Positions 1-8,786 of a stretch of DNA of 12,829 bases are shown here, in pieces. Positions within the stretch are counted from its first letter, which is position 1. Every line of letters begins with the position of its first letter. Made by a program: the position numbers and the translations under genes. The stretch is from JBDKTH01 sp964558295 (GTDB lineage: Bacteria; Planctomycetota; Planctomycetia; Pirellulales; Thermoguttaceae), in assembly GCA_964558295.1 (NCBI GenBank), contig CAZLDQ010000164.1, forward strand, positions 1 through 12,829, read 5' to 3'. Below the pieces are notes generated by a model that searched no databases, had not been told where the DNA came from, and was given only the letters and a program-made list of their open reading frames with translations.

Positions 1-1
1 C

Positions 2-2326
2 AAGGCCCCCCCTTGGAGTGCCTACGTGCACAAGGCACCGCGCGGCAGCGGCTGCGATTTCCCCATGGACTCCGGCGATGCCTTCGTCACGGCCAATCTG
101 GCCGGCTATGGCATGTCGGCGATTCGCGTCGAGCCGGACACCGACACAGGCTACGTCGTCACCGCGGGAAACCTGGACATGATCCGAACCCCCTTCAGCG
201 GCGCCGCCTCCTTCCTGCTTCCCTTCAGTTCGGGCGACGCCCTGACGGCCGGCGACATCGACGGCGACGGCGCCGATGAGATCATCGCCGGCAACATCGC
301 CCTGGACAAGCGCATCGTCGGCTGCGATCCTCCGAACACGAGCCCGTGGACGTACTGGGCGGTCGACGCCGAACTCGAGCCGGGGGACGCGATTGCCTGC
401 GGACGGCTGTTCGAGCTCCTGGGGAAGGAGGTTGTGGTCGTGGCCCGACCCGTGGACGGAGGCACCGTCGATATCTATGAGTACGCGGGTTCTGTGCCTC
501 TCCTGGCCAGGACCTACCGCGTGAGCATCCCGTTCTCCGCCGATGACGGATTGGCCATCGCGGAACTGGACAGCGGCAATCCCGGCGCCGAGATCGTCAT
601 CGGCCGCCGTAGCGACGAGCGGATCTACGTCTACGATCGGGAAGGCCATCTCCTGATGGAGATCCCCTGCGAACCCTACACCGCCTACGACAGTCTCGTC
701 GCCGGCGACCTGGATGGCGACGGCGCCGACGAATTGGCTGTCCTGATCGACGATGTGATCGACAGCAAGCGCCGCCTGCACATCTTCGAAGACGGCTGCG
801 TGGCCTACGACGCCACCGCCGGCTGGCAACTCGTCAAGAATCGCTCATCCCTGATCTACTCGCGGTTCCTCGCTTTCGACGGCGCAAGGACCACCAGCCG
901 GTCCGGCTCCGATGGCGTGACCTGTGACGATCTCGATGGGGACGGCAAGCAGGAGATCTGCCTGGCCCGCAATCGTGACGACCGCCTGTACGTGCTCGAC
1001 GGCCACTACAAACAGGGATGGAAGGACCGGTATCTACCTGTGCTCCAGGACGTCGAGGACCTGATCGATTTGTTCGTGATGGTCGGACATGGCAATCCCG
1101 GCGGCTGCTCGCCTTTCAACAAGGCGGACATTGGCACCCTGTCTCTGGCGGGCCCTCTGGTCTTCGCTCTGTCCTGCCTGACGGGAAACTATGAAGGGCA
1201 GTGGGAGTGGGTCGATCCCAACGGGACCACGGAGACGCACACCGACGGAGACGACGGCTTTGCCGAGACGTTCTTCAATCAGGGCGCCGCGGTCTACATT
1301 GGCGCTACCGAAGTGTCCTCCGCAAGCCAAAACGACGTGGCCGGTCCGGCGTTCTTCCGGCAGTGGGACCCGTCGGAGCCTGCAGGAAAGGCCTTTGGCG
1401 AATATCGGCGCAATCGGGCTGCCGCGGGTGATTCCAGTTGGAAGTATTGGGCCCTCGAATACAACTACTATGGCGATCTGAAGTTTGGGGCCTTGGATGG
1501 CGGAATCTCGGCCGCCTCGGTCGGTGGACCGACCTTGTCGATTGCCGCCGCAGAGCCCCTTCCGGCCAGTCCCGAAATTGAAGTGCCCCAGTACGAGGTC
1601 GTGTCCGCCGACGGTCGGCATCGCGTCACAATCCCCGGCGGCGATGTTCTCATCGAGAGCGGCAGACCGATGGTCCCGACGTACCGCATCGAATGGCAGA
1701 TCCCCCCCGGCGTGGTCGTGCAGGACGTTCGGATGCGTCACCGCGGCGGACTGCAGACCGACGTCGGCCTGGTTCTGCCGGTGGCGATCATGAGGATCGA
1801 CGCCTCGGCCGAGCCCGTCGTGCAGGATGAGACCCTGCCGGGATGGTACCCTCGCCGAGACCTCCACTGGCAGGTCATTCCCAAGGCCCATGGCGTCTCG
1901 ACACTGGCCGTGACCTTGTACCCGTTCGAATACAACCCCCAGACGACGGAGAGTTGTTTCTACAGCCGGTATACGCTCGACATCGAGATGCTCGATTCCG
2001 GGGTTCGCATCACGACTGTGCTCACAGACAAGCTGACCTACGCGATGGGTGAGCCGGTGACGGTCAAGATCGGTCTCCGTGCCGAAGGAGCGCCCCAGGA
2101 TGCCTTCGTGGACACCGTCGTCCGTCAATATGGCTCGGACGAGCTGATTGCCGGCCTGCTGCTGGACAACCTCAGCGGCCTTCACGGTACGGCCTCCTAT
2201 CGCGCCACCTGGGACAGTATCGCCGCGCCCCCGGGATTCTACTATATCGAGACCAAGATCGCCGATACCGCCGGTCAGGTCCTCGCCCGGGAAACCTCCT
2301 CGTTCCGGCTGATATCGCAACCATAG
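2..2326 (+). CDS. Gingipain-like peptidase C25 domain protein with FG-GAP/VCBS-like repeats (5' truncated)
   Basis: The reading frame is open to the left edge (a GTG at 26 is probably internal), so the true start and any signal peptide are missing. The visible part is 774 residues. It starts with FG-GAP/VCBS-like repeats containing calcium-loop motifs such as DIDGDGADE (near 256-282), DLDGDGADE (near 706-732) and DLDGDGKQE (near 928-954), plus a weaker repeat near 557-640. A peptidase C25 domain follows: a candidate catalytic His in GHGNPGG (His codon 1088-1090), a candidate catalytic Cys in ALSCLTGNY (Cys codon 1175-1177), and the downstream AAVYIGATE block typical of gingipain relatives. 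The last ~270 residues are beta-rich, and the final part (about 2005-2320) looks like an Ig-like or macroglobulin-type domain. Family knowledge suggests a calcium-stabilised, exported cysteine protease (clan CD). Substrate is unknown. It is separated from the CRISPR operon by ~510 bases, so no functional link is assumed. Confidence 0.8.
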   Translation, partial: KAPPWSAYVHKAPRGSGCDFPMDSGDAFVTANLAGYGMSAIRVEPDTDTGYVVTAGNLDMIRTPFSGAASFLLPFSSGDALTAGDIDGDGADEIIAGNIALDKRIVGCDPPNTSPWTYWAVDAELEPGDAIACGRLFELLGKEVVVVARPVDGGTVDIYEYAGSVPLLARTYRVSIPFSADDGLAIAELDSGNPGAEIVIGRRSDERIYVYDREGHLLMEIPCEPYTAYDSLVAGDLDGDGADELAVLIDDVIDSKRRLHIFEDGCVAYDATAGWQLVKNRSSLIYSRFLAFDGARTTSRSGSDGVTCDDLDGDGKQEICLARNRDDRLYVLDGHYKQGWKDRYLPVLQDVEDLIDLFVMVGHGNPGGCSPFNKADIGTLSLAGPLVFALSCLTGNYEGQWEWVDPNGTTETHTDGDDGFAETFFNQGAAVYIGATEVSSASQNDVAGPAFFRQWDPSEPAGKAFGEYRRNRAAAGDSSWKYWALEYNYYGDLKFGALDGGISAASVGGPTLSIAAAEPLPASPEIEVPQYEVVSADGRHRVTIPGGDVLIESGRPMVPTYRIEWQIPPGVVVQDVRMRHRGGLQTDVGLVLPVAIMRIDASAEPVVQDETLPGWYPRRDLHWQVIPKAHGVSTLAVTLYPFEYNPQTTESCFYSRYTLDIEMLDSGVRITTVLTDKLTYAMGEPVTVKIGLRAEGAPQDAFVDTVVRQYGSDELIAGLLLDNLSGLHGTASYRATWDSIAAPPGFYYIETKIADTAGQVLARETSSFRLISQP

Positions 2327-2540
2327 ACGAGGACCCACCCTCTCTCGCAAGATCCTGATCGCCCTGAGCCGAGAGGACGAAATCCGTGAAATCCTCTGGC
2401 GGGAGTTCTCGCTCTACCGCAGCACGAGCACCGTCGAGAAGATCCTGGAATTGGCCCGAGAGGATGACGAGATCGTCCATCCTGAGAGTACCGAGTTTTC
2501 GGCTACTTTGATCTCTCCTGCGTGGCGATCCGCCTTCTGA
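2313..2540 (+). pseudogene. Possible gene remnant, no recognised start
   Basis: A frame open from 2313 (just after a TGA at 2310-2312) to a TGA at 2538-2540 has no ATG, GTG or early TTG start. Its middle reads like a real charged helical protein: residues KILIALSREDEIREILWREF, then LYRSTSTVEKILELAREDD. The last ~20 codons look non-coding. It overlaps the end of the protease frame. I cannot assign a family. It could be a decayed gene fragment or a chance open frame; the amphipathic, evenly charged pattern is the only argument for the former. Confidence 0.25.
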
Positions 2541-2640
2541 GTTTCGGGGGCTCGATGCTGAGGTCAATCCCTGGTTCCTTTCGTAGTTCGATGTCACGCA
2601 ACCACGGTCACGCGCCCATACAATTTTGTGGCGATTCTCC

Positions 2641-2668
2641 TTGCATGACAAACAGGATTTCCTATAAT
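2641..2668 (+). promoter_or_regulatory. Predicted sigma-70-type promoter of the cas operon
   Basis: The -10 hexamer TATAAT at 2663-2668 is a perfect consensus match. A TTGCAT at 2641-2646 (three of six bases of TTGACA) stands 16 bases upstream. Transcription would start near 2675 and leave a leader of about 160 bases before cas3. The local sequence is more AT-rich than the flanking coding DNA. It is the only good promoter I see between the protease gene and the end of the window, which agrees with one transcript for cas3 through the last gene. Confidence 0.55.
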
Positions 2669-2742
2669 GCGAGGGACTATCGGAAGTGATTGGAAGCCTT
2701 TGCGACGAGGGAAGAGTAACCGGCGTCCAGAGGTCATGAGAA

Positions 2743-2756
2743 GAGCTGCATAGCTC
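2743..2756 (+). repeat. Short perfect inverted repeat in the cas leader
   Basis: GAGCT at 2743-2747 and AGCTC at 2752-2756 form a perfect 5-bp stem with a 4-base loop (GCAT). It sits downstream of the predicted -10 and about 80 bases before cas3. It could be a small RNA hairpin or part of an operator. It has no T run, so it is not a standard terminator. At this length it may be chance. Confidence 0.25.
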
Positions 2757-2825
2757 ACAGGCGGAGAAAATCTGCGCAGCCCCGGCAACAGCGTCAATTG
2801 GCGGACGATTGGGAGATCAATGCTC

Positions 2826-2830
2826 AGAGG
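2826..2830 (+). promoter_or_regulatory. Ribosome binding site that decides the cas3 start
   Basis: AGAGG ends six bases before ATG 2837. The longest version of the frame would begin at TTG 2798, but that adds 13 residues lying before the usual N-terminal block of this family (an FF..ATG...PYPFQ pattern), and no comparable Shine-Dalgarno sequence precedes it. Confidence 0.55.
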
Positions 2831-2836
2831 TGTTCG

Positions 2837-5443
2837 ATGACATTTGACGATTTCTTCAAGAAGGCAACGGGGGTCAGAGAAGGTCCTTATCCCTTCCAGC
2901 GAAAGTTTGCCGAGGACAAGAAACTATATCAACTGGTGAATGTCCCGACCGGATTGGGCAAGACGGCGATGGCTGTCTTGGGATGGCTTTGGCGGCGGCG
3001 TGAGGCACCGGATGAGATCAAGAAGACAACGCCGAGGCGACTGGTGTACTGCCTACCCATGCGGGTGTTGGTGGAGCAAACACGGGACAATGCCGTGCTC
3101 TGGCTGAACAATCTGGGGTGGCTGGGTGGGAATGCTGAATTCGAAGAGAGGAATGGGAACAACACGCTATGTTCGTATGCGCCGGACTTCCGAGAGGCAG
3201 ACAAGGTCACGGTCCACATCCTGATGGGGGGCGAAAAGCAGAGCGACTGGGCGATGTGGCCGGAACGAGAGATGATCCTGATCGGTACGCAGGACATGCT
3301 CCTCTCGCGGGCATTGAATCGCGGCTACGCCGCCAGCCGTGCCCGCTGGCCGATGGAATTTGGCTTGCTCAACAACGATTGCCTGTGGGTCTTTGACGAA
3401 ATCCAGTTGATGGGGCCGGGGTTGGCTACCACAACCCAATTGGAGGCTTTCCGCCGATTGTTAGGTTCGCAGAATGACCATGGCGGCGGCAGTGTCTGGA
3501 TGTCCGCCACGCTACAGCGGGATTGGCTCAAGACAGTGGATCTCAGGGAACGCGTGAACGGCCTGCAGCCTCTCAGCTTGGCCGAGGATGATCGCCAAAA
3601 TAGGATCGTCAACCAGCGGTGGATGGCCAAAAAGCCGTTGGCGCAGGCCAACGCGAAGATGGGCGACATGACCTCGCTCGCCAAGAAGATTCTCCAAGCG
3701 CACAAGCTCGGCACGCGGACAATCGTTGTGGTCAACACGGTTCAGCGCGCGTGCGAGTTGCACGACGCCTTGACCAAGGCCTCAAGCCAGGCACACGAGT
3801 CCGCAGCAAAAAGCAGAAAAAAGGGGCCCCCGGCGGCTACGGAATCCGATCAGGCCGGCGCCTCCAAGCCCAGGATCGTCCTCTTGCACTCCCGCTTCCG
3901 CCTGTGCGACCGCGAGGCTCGCTTTGCAGAGGCGAGGGCCAATCCGCCGGACGGCGGCACGATCATTGTCAGCACCCAAGTCATTGAGGCCGGCGTGGAC
4001 GTCAGTGCTACGACACTGTTCACGGAACTGGCGCCGTGGGCATCGCTGGTGCAACGTTTTGGGCGATGCAACCGGTACGGCGAGGCGAATGGCAAGGCGG
4101 CTGTTTACTGGATCGGGCTGCCCAAGGAGCGAGCAAATGCCGGGAAGCTTGCTGCTCCCTATGAACTCAGCGACTCGGAGGCAGCAGCAAGCGAGTTGGC
4201 AAAATTGACAGACGTTGGCCTCTCATCGCTCCCTAATGCAGCCATGCATTTTGAACACACCCACGTCATCCGCCGCCGCGATCTGATCGACCTGTTCGAT
4301 ACGACGCCGGACTTGGCGGGCAATGATATCGATATCGACCGGTTTATCAGAGACGTGGAAAACACCGATGTCCGCGTGTTCTGGCGAACCTGGGACGGCG
4401 CGATGGATGGCAAAGCCCCACCTGCCGACAAGGAGTGGCGACACGTTGAACGCGAGGAACTGTGTCCAGCCGCGATTGCTGACTTCTGTGCATTCGCCTC
4501 GGAGCACAACAAGAGCATCTGGCGTTGGGACCACCTGGAAGGCGAATGGGTCAGGCCTGAAGCGATCTATCCAGGACAGGTCTATCTTGTGCGCGCCGAA
4601 ACGAAGAAGGGCGGAAGGATGACGACGCCCGGCTATGACCCGGTATATGGCTGGGGAAATAGCCGAGAGGCCGATGCGGCGGGTCTGGGGCCGCACCAGG
4701 CCAACTCGTGTGGCGATGACGCGTATGACGACGATGAGTGGTCACACAGCAACCAGTGGCTGACGATTGCTCAGCACACAGATGGAGTGTGCCACGAACT
4801 CGATAACATCCTCGCATTGCTGTTGTTGGATGATGGGAAGGCTGCGATCCTCCGTGCCGCGGCGCGCTGGCACGACGGGGGCAAGGCGCACGCAGTATTC
4901 CGCCGTGCACTTCCGGAAGGGCCGCCTGATGCGGCGCAGCATTGGGCCAAAGCTCCGGGCCCGTGGAGACGATACGAACGCCGCCATTTCCGCCACGAGC
5001 TGGCCTCAGCGTTGGCCGTGCTTCAACGTTGTCATGAGAACCTGAAGCAACTTGATGACGAGCAGTTGAATCTGGTTGCCTATCTTGTCGCGGCTCACCA
5101 CGGGAAGGTGCGACTCTCGATCCGGTCGATGCCCAATGAACTACACCCGAGGGACGTAAACGGAACGCTCATAGACAGATGTCGCTTTGCCCGCGGCGTA
5201 TGGGATGGGGATGTTCTGCCACAGACAGATCTCGGTGGTGAGATTATCGCTCCCGAGGTCACGCTCTCGCTGGAACCAATGGAACTGGGCCTGTGTGAAG
5301 AAGAACCGTTCAAAGACCAACCCTCGTGGGCAGAACGGATGATTCGGCTTCGTGACAGGTTTGGTCCCTTCCGACTGGCCTATCTGGAGGCCCTGCTCCG
5401 CGCCGCCGACTGGCGGGCCTCACAATCGGAGAACCACCCATGA
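2837..5443 (+). CDS. cas3: CRISPR-associated helicase-nuclease Cas3, type I-G, with C-terminal HD domain
   Basis: This is the 868-residue effector nuclease-helicase of the I-G cassette. It should be recruited to target-bound surveillance complex, unwind DNA 3'-5' using ATP and cut single strands. The superfamily 2 helicase motifs are complete: Walker A PTGLGKT (residues 37-43), DEIQ box (187-190), MSATL (222-226), and STQVIEAGVDVS followed by QRFGRCNR (406-413). The HD nuclease is at the C-terminus, as expected for type I-G and opposite to most Cas3 proteins: His647 in AQHTDG, His679-Asp680 in RWHDGGKAH, His754-His755 in AAHHGK and Asp858 in RAADWR are likely metal ligands. A hydrophilic Lys/Ala-rich insert (about 3781-3870) interrupts the second RecA-like domain before RIVLLHSRF. 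The stop overlaps the csx17 start (ATGA). Start chosen at ATG 2837 for its AGAGG site; TTG 2798 is the alternative. Confidence 0.95.
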   Translation: MTFDDFFKKATGVREGPYPFQRKFAEDKKLYQLVNVPTGLGKTAMAVLGWLWRRREAPDEIKKTTPRRLVYCLPMRVLVEQTRDNAVLWLNNLGWLGGNAEFEERNGNNTLCSYAPDFREADKVTVHILMGGEKQSDWAMWPEREMILIGTQDMLLSRALNRGYAASRARWPMEFGLLNNDCLWVFDEIQLMGPGLATTTQLEAFRRLLGSQNDHGGGSVWMSATLQRDWLKTVDLRERVNGLQPLSLAEDDRQNRIVNQRWMAKKPLAQANAKMGDMTSLAKKILQAHKLGTRTIVVVNTVQRACELHDALTKASSQAHESAAKSRKKGPPAATESDQAGASKPRIVLLHSRFRLCDREARFAEARANPPDGGTIIVSTQVIEAGVDVSATTLFTELAPWASLVQRFGRCNRYGEANGKAAVYWIGLPKERANAGKLAAPYELSDSEAAASELAKLTDVGLSSLPNAAMHFEHTHVIRRRDLIDLFDTTPDLAGNDIDIDRFIRDVENTDVRVFWRTWDGAMDGKAPPADKEWRHVEREELCPAAIADFCAFASEHNKSIWRWDHLEGEWVRPEAIYPGQVYLVRAETKKGGRMTTPGYDPVYGWGNSREADAAGLGPHQANSCGDDAYDDDEWSHSNQWLTIAQHTDGVCHELDNILALLLLDDGKAAILRAAARWHDGGKAHAVFRRALPEGPPDAAQHWAKAPGPWRRYERRHFRHELASALAVLQRCHENLKQLDDEQLNLVAYLVAAHHGKVRLSIRSMPNELHPRDVNGTLIDRCRFARGVWDGDVLPQTDLGGEIIAPEVTLSLEPMELGLCEEEPFKDQPSWAERMIRLRDRFGPFRLAYLEALLRAADWRASQSENHP

Positions 5444-7686
5444 CAAAAATCCCACTTGCCGGTTGCACACCGGAACCGTTGATGTGTTATCTCAAGGCCC
5501 TTGGCATCCTGCGACTGGTAAGCGAACAAAAAGACCCAGAGGCACGCGGATGGTGGAAAAACGACGTGTTCTGGTTGCGGTCCTTGCTTAATCATGAGGA
5601 CTTGGTGCAGTTCTTCCTGCAGGAGTATAGGCCAACACCAATCGTTGCTCCGTGGGCTGGAGGTTCCGGTTTCTTCTCAGGGGACAACGCGAACGCGGTC
5701 AACTCACTGTGCAGCAGCAACGCTGATCGGTGTGCATCCTATATGGCTGTGATCCACCATGTGCGACGCATCCTCGAAGCAGAACAGATCACGACAAAGC
5801 CCAAGGACGATGAGAAATCAAGGCTTATACGCCGTTACAAACGAGAACTGCCGGACGCCGTGATCGCCTGGATGGACGCGACAATGGTGCTCCAAAAGGA
5901 CGGGCAAGGGTTCTCGCCCCTGCTGGGCACAGGCGGTAACGATGGTCGACTCGACTTCACCCAGAATTTCATGCAGCGGGTAGTCGCTCTCAATCTACAT
6001 AAGGATGAATCAGCAAGTGATGAATCTCGTATGTGGCTCGCACACGCACTGTTCGGATCTCAGGCCAGACTCCACAAAGCCAGCGTTGGCCAGTTCGCGC
6101 CAGGCCGCGCAGGCGGACCAAATGCGACACAGGGAATGGAGGGTGATTCCACTGACAACCCATGGGACTTCATCCTGATGATCGAAGGATCGCTACTTTT
6201 CGCTGGCGCGGCGGTGCGACGGTTCGGTGTTGTAGAGTCGGCACGGGCGTCATTTCCCTTTACAGTCCGTGCTATTGCTGCCGGTTTCGATTCGCCAGCA
6301 TCGAAGGATGAGGCCGAGTCACGCGGCGAACTATGGCTTCCACTCTGGAGTCGGCCTGTCAACAAAGATGGGTTGTGTCACCTCCTGGGTGAAGGACGAG
6401 CGGATTTATCCGGACGTCCGGCAAGAGATGCGACCGATTTCGCCAGGGCGATTGCGGGGCTTGGTGTTGACCGTGGTGTGCATAGTTTCTCTCGCACAGC
6501 CTTCCTCAAGCGTAGCGGTAAGGCATTTCTGAGCACGCCTCTCGGTCGTTTCGACGTTCGTGAGCGTGCCGAGGTGGACCTTCTCCGAGAGGTTGACAAT
6601 TGGCTCGATTCTTTACGGCGTGCCACTGGCGATAAAAATGCCCCCTCGCGTTTCATCGCTGCTCTACGAGGTATCGATTCGGCTGTTTTCGATTTTTGCA
6701 GGTACGGAGGCGCCACTTTCTTTCAGCGTATCGTCATCGCCTTGGGTCAAGCGGAACGAGAACTGGCCCTCACGTCAGGCAAGGTCGGGCAGAGCAAGAT
6801 TACGCCATCGCCTCTGGGGGGGGTGTCGGCGGATTGGATCAAGGCCGCAGACGATGGGGCACGCGAGTTTCGCATTGCATTGGCCTTGGCAGGTGTCGGC
6901 CAGAATCAGGAGAGTCGCCCGGAGCAACCGAAGATCGGACCACTTCGAGCCAATCTCGAGCCCGTGGACTGGCAGAAACGCTGCCGCGCCTGGGCAGAGA
7001 AGGACCGCTCCGTGGTCTGGAACGCCGCCGACCTGGCGACGAACCTGGCCAACGTCCTGGCGCGGCGGATGACGGATGGCGCCCGCGCAGGCTGTGAGCG
7101 CCTGCCACTGGCTTCGCGATATACCGTACCGCTTGACACGATCTCGGCGTTCGTTGCCGGCGACCTCGACGATGAGCGGATCGAGCAACTGCTTTGGGGC
7201 TTGATGCTCGTTGACATGACGGGCGGCAGTCCGCAGGAAGCGCACGATCAACATTGTGTGCCACTCCCACGTGAGTATGCGCTGCTGAAGCTGCTTTTCC
7301 TGCCGAGGCCGCTGGTGGCGGATCATCGCGATGGGAAGCTCTACTGGCGTATCGGCAACGAAGAGGGCTTATCCATCCGGCCAGAGCCGCGCATCTTGCC
7401 TTTGCTTCGTGCCGGTCGCATCGGCGAGGCCTGCTGTATCGCTGTCCAGCGCCTGCGTGCGAGTGGCTTATCGCCCATGCCAGGGTCATTGCCCACCGGC
7501 ACGACGCGTGAGGAGGTATGGTCTGAGCAGCCCATTGACCCCCGTCGCGGCCGGCGCCTCGCCGCCGCTTTGCTGATCCCGATTCCCTCAGAATCAGTGA
7601 ATCATCTTATCCGCCTTGTCTGTCGCGCAGATGACTTGTCCGCGGCTGAAGAATTCATCCTCTCGCAAAAAGGAGAAACCAAATGA
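5440..7686 (+). CDS. csx17: Type I-G CRISPR large subunit Csx17 (Cas8g)
   Basis: The 748-residue product is the large subunit of the I-G surveillance complex, expected to help recognise the PAM and stabilise the open R-loop. Family features seen directly are the N-terminal LAGCTPEPLMCYLKALGILR block (residues about 7-26), the GTGGNDGRLDFT block (163-174), and ELWLPLW (297-303). No nuclease motif is visible. The length is usual for the family. The start ATG overlaps the cas3 stop by four bases (ATGA), with GGAG eight bases upstream (5428-5431), so translation is probably coupled. A run of eight G at 6816-6823 lies within the gene, but family-like sequence (SPLGG then VSADWIKAADDG) continues in frame across it, so I see no frameshift. 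Confidence 0.92.
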   Translation: MTKIPLAGCTPEPLMCYLKALGILRLVSEQKDPEARGWWKNDVFWLRSLLNHEDLVQFFLQEYRPTPIVAPWAGGSGFFSGDNANAVNSLCSSNADRCASYMAVIHHVRRILEAEQITTKPKDDEKSRLIRRYKRELPDAVIAWMDATMVLQKDGQGFSPLLGTGGNDGRLDFTQNFMQRVVALNLHKDESASDESRMWLAHALFGSQARLHKASVGQFAPGRAGGPNATQGMEGDSTDNPWDFILMIEGSLLFAGAAVRRFGVVESARASFPFTVRAIAAGFDSPASKDEAESRGELWLPLWSRPVNKDGLCHLLGEGRADLSGRPARDATDFARAIAGLGVDRGVHSFSRTAFLKRSGKAFLSTPLGRFDVRERAEVDLLREVDNWLDSLRRATGDKNAPSRFIAALRGIDSAVFDFCRYGGATFFQRIVIALGQAERELALTSGKVGQSKITPSPLGGVSADWIKAADDGAREFRIALALAGVGQNQESRPEQPKIGPLRANLEPVDWQKRCRAWAEKDRSVVWNAADLATNLANVLARRMTDGARAGCERLPLASRYTVPLDTISAFVAGDLDDERIEQLLWGLMLVDMTGGSPQEAHDQHCVPLPREYALLKLLFLPRPLVADHRDGKLYWRIGNEEGLSIRPEPRILPLLRAGRIGEACCIAVQRLRASGLSPMPGSLPTGTTREEVWSEQPIDPRRGRRLAAALLIPIPSESVNHLIRLVCRADDLSAAEEFILSQKGETK

Positions 7687-8786
7687 GCGATACAAACAAC
7701 AAAATCTACGATGCACTTAAAAATGCGCCGCGTTTGCTGATCGAAGCCAAACTCAAGCCTCTGCAGGGGCACCGCTTCCAACCGACCGGTTTTGCCGACC
7801 TGGGTCCTGCCCGGTACACACTGCCGGACGGCACAGAAATGCTCCTCGTTGAGTCCGTGCAGTCCGTCGCCAACCGAATGGAACTGGCCTGCTGGGACAC
7901 GGGGAAGGATGACCTGATCAACGATCTCAAAGGACTGCCGTACATTCGGGTGAAGAAATCTGGTAACAACGGCGCTGTGACCAACTCGGTGCTCGAAGCG
8001 CACCGCATCAATTCTCCCTACATACTGGAGGGTCCGGACAAAGCTATCTTCGACAAACTCAAACAGGAGGCTGCTGGCATGGAGATAGGGCCAGTGGACA
8101 TACAGGCCCTGGCCAAGCTCGTTTTCAAGTACGATCCCAACGCGGTCATTCATGGGGTCTTTCTTGCCAAGAGCGATCTGGCGGGTGGGCGTCTACGATT
8201 GGCTCGCCTGCTCAGCGGATTCATTGAGGCCTCGGACGTGCGCGTAGCCGAAAGTGGCGGGGTCAAGAATGACCGAGTCAATCCCTCTGGTGATACGAAA
8301 CAAGGCTTCGGCAACGTTCCCTTCCACCGCACCGAGTTTGTCGCCAGGGAGATCAAGGCGTATTTCAACCTCGACCTGGCCCTGCTCCGCGGTTACGGCC
8401 TCGGGCACAAGGACAAGGAGAACCACGATGGGGACTTCAAATGGCCGGACCCGGAGAAACTCCTGATCGCCCTGTCTCTGTTCAAGATCCGCCGTTTCCT
8501 TTCAACCGGCCTGCGCCTGCGCACCGCGTGCGATCTGGAGCTTGACGGCGAACTGACGGTCACTCGCCCCGACGGCTTCGGCGTGCCGGCGGAGAAAGAC
8601 CTTTTGGCGGAATGCACGGCGTTGATTGCCGCCTGCAAACAGCACTTCGCCGCCCCGGCGATTACCGAGGTCGAGTGGAAGCCGGGCAAGAAGAGCGGCA
8701 AAGACAAGAAGGGCCAAGAGGCCGAGGAAGACACGGAAACAAACAAAGACGCTGCGGAAATAGATGACGAGGAAAGCAGCTCATGA
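7683..8786 (+). CDS. csb1: Type I-G Cas7 backbone protein Csb1 (GSU0053 family)
   Basis: The 367-residue protein is the Cas7-type RAMP that should polymerise along the crRNA to form the backbone of the I-G complex. Recognisable family blocks are the N-terminal APRLLIEAKLKPLQGHRFQP stretch (residues about 15-34), ESVQSVANRMEL (57-68), and the FHRTEFVAREI region with the following helical part. The last ~35 residues (from about 333) form a hydrophilic tail, first Lys/Gly-rich and then strongly acidic, ending in SSS. It is likely disordered and not needed for the fold. The start overlaps the csx17 stop (ATGA), and a strong AAGGAG site lies seven bases upstream (7670-7675), fitting the high copy number of a backbone subunit. 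Confidence 0.93.
   Translation: MSDTNNKIYDALKNAPRLLIEAKLKPLQGHRFQPTGFADLGPARYTLPDGTEMLLVESVQSVANRMELACWDTGKDDLINDLKGLPYIRVKKSGNNGAVTNSVLEAHRINSPYILEGPDKAIFDKLKQEAAGMEIGPVDIQALAKLVFKYDPNAVIHGVFLAKSDLAGGRLRLARLLSGFIEASDVRVAESGGVKNDRVNPSGDTKQGFGNVPFHRTEFVAREIKAYFNLDLALLRGYGLGHKDKENHDGDFKWPDPEKLLIALSLFKIRRFLSTGLRLRTACDLELDGELTVTRPDGFGVPAEKDLLAECTALIAACKQHFAAPAITEVEWKPGKKSGKDKKGQEAEEDTETNKDAAEIDDEESSS

Larger units (their letters stand above)
2327..2836. other. Intergenic region and predicted cas operon leader
   Basis: About 510 bases lie between the protease stop and the chosen cas3 start. I see no intact gene. The left part (to 2540) contains a coherent but start-less open frame in a different frame from the protease. 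The middle holds a TATAAT-type promoter. The right part (about 2675-2836) would be an untranslated leader of roughly 160 bases with one short perfect inverted repeat. I found no CRISPR repeats, no tRNA-like fold and no clear rho-independent terminator (GC stem plus T run) after the protease gene. Confidence 0.6.

Noticed and set aside
1034..2350. Long minus-strand open frame (438 codons) opposite the protease gene
   Set aside because: It is a GC-rich shadow of the + strand gene. The + frame shows clear FG-GAP and C25 motifs, and the minus translation has no recognisable domain and an Arg/Gly/His-rich shadow composition.
2172..2651. Minus-strand open frame of 159 codons spanning the end of the protease gene and the intergenic region
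   Set aside because: It overlaps a confident gene, has no good Shine-Dalgarno site that I can see, and its translation is Arg/Ser/Pro-rich without any domain pattern.
2798..2836. TTG 2798 as the cas3 start
   Set aside because: ATG 2837 has an AGAGG site at proper spacing, and the family-like N-terminus begins there. The extra 13 residues look like untranslated leader.
6816..6823. Run of eight G in csx17 as a possible frameshift
   Set aside because: Family-like protein sequence continues in the same frame before and after the run, so the count appears right.
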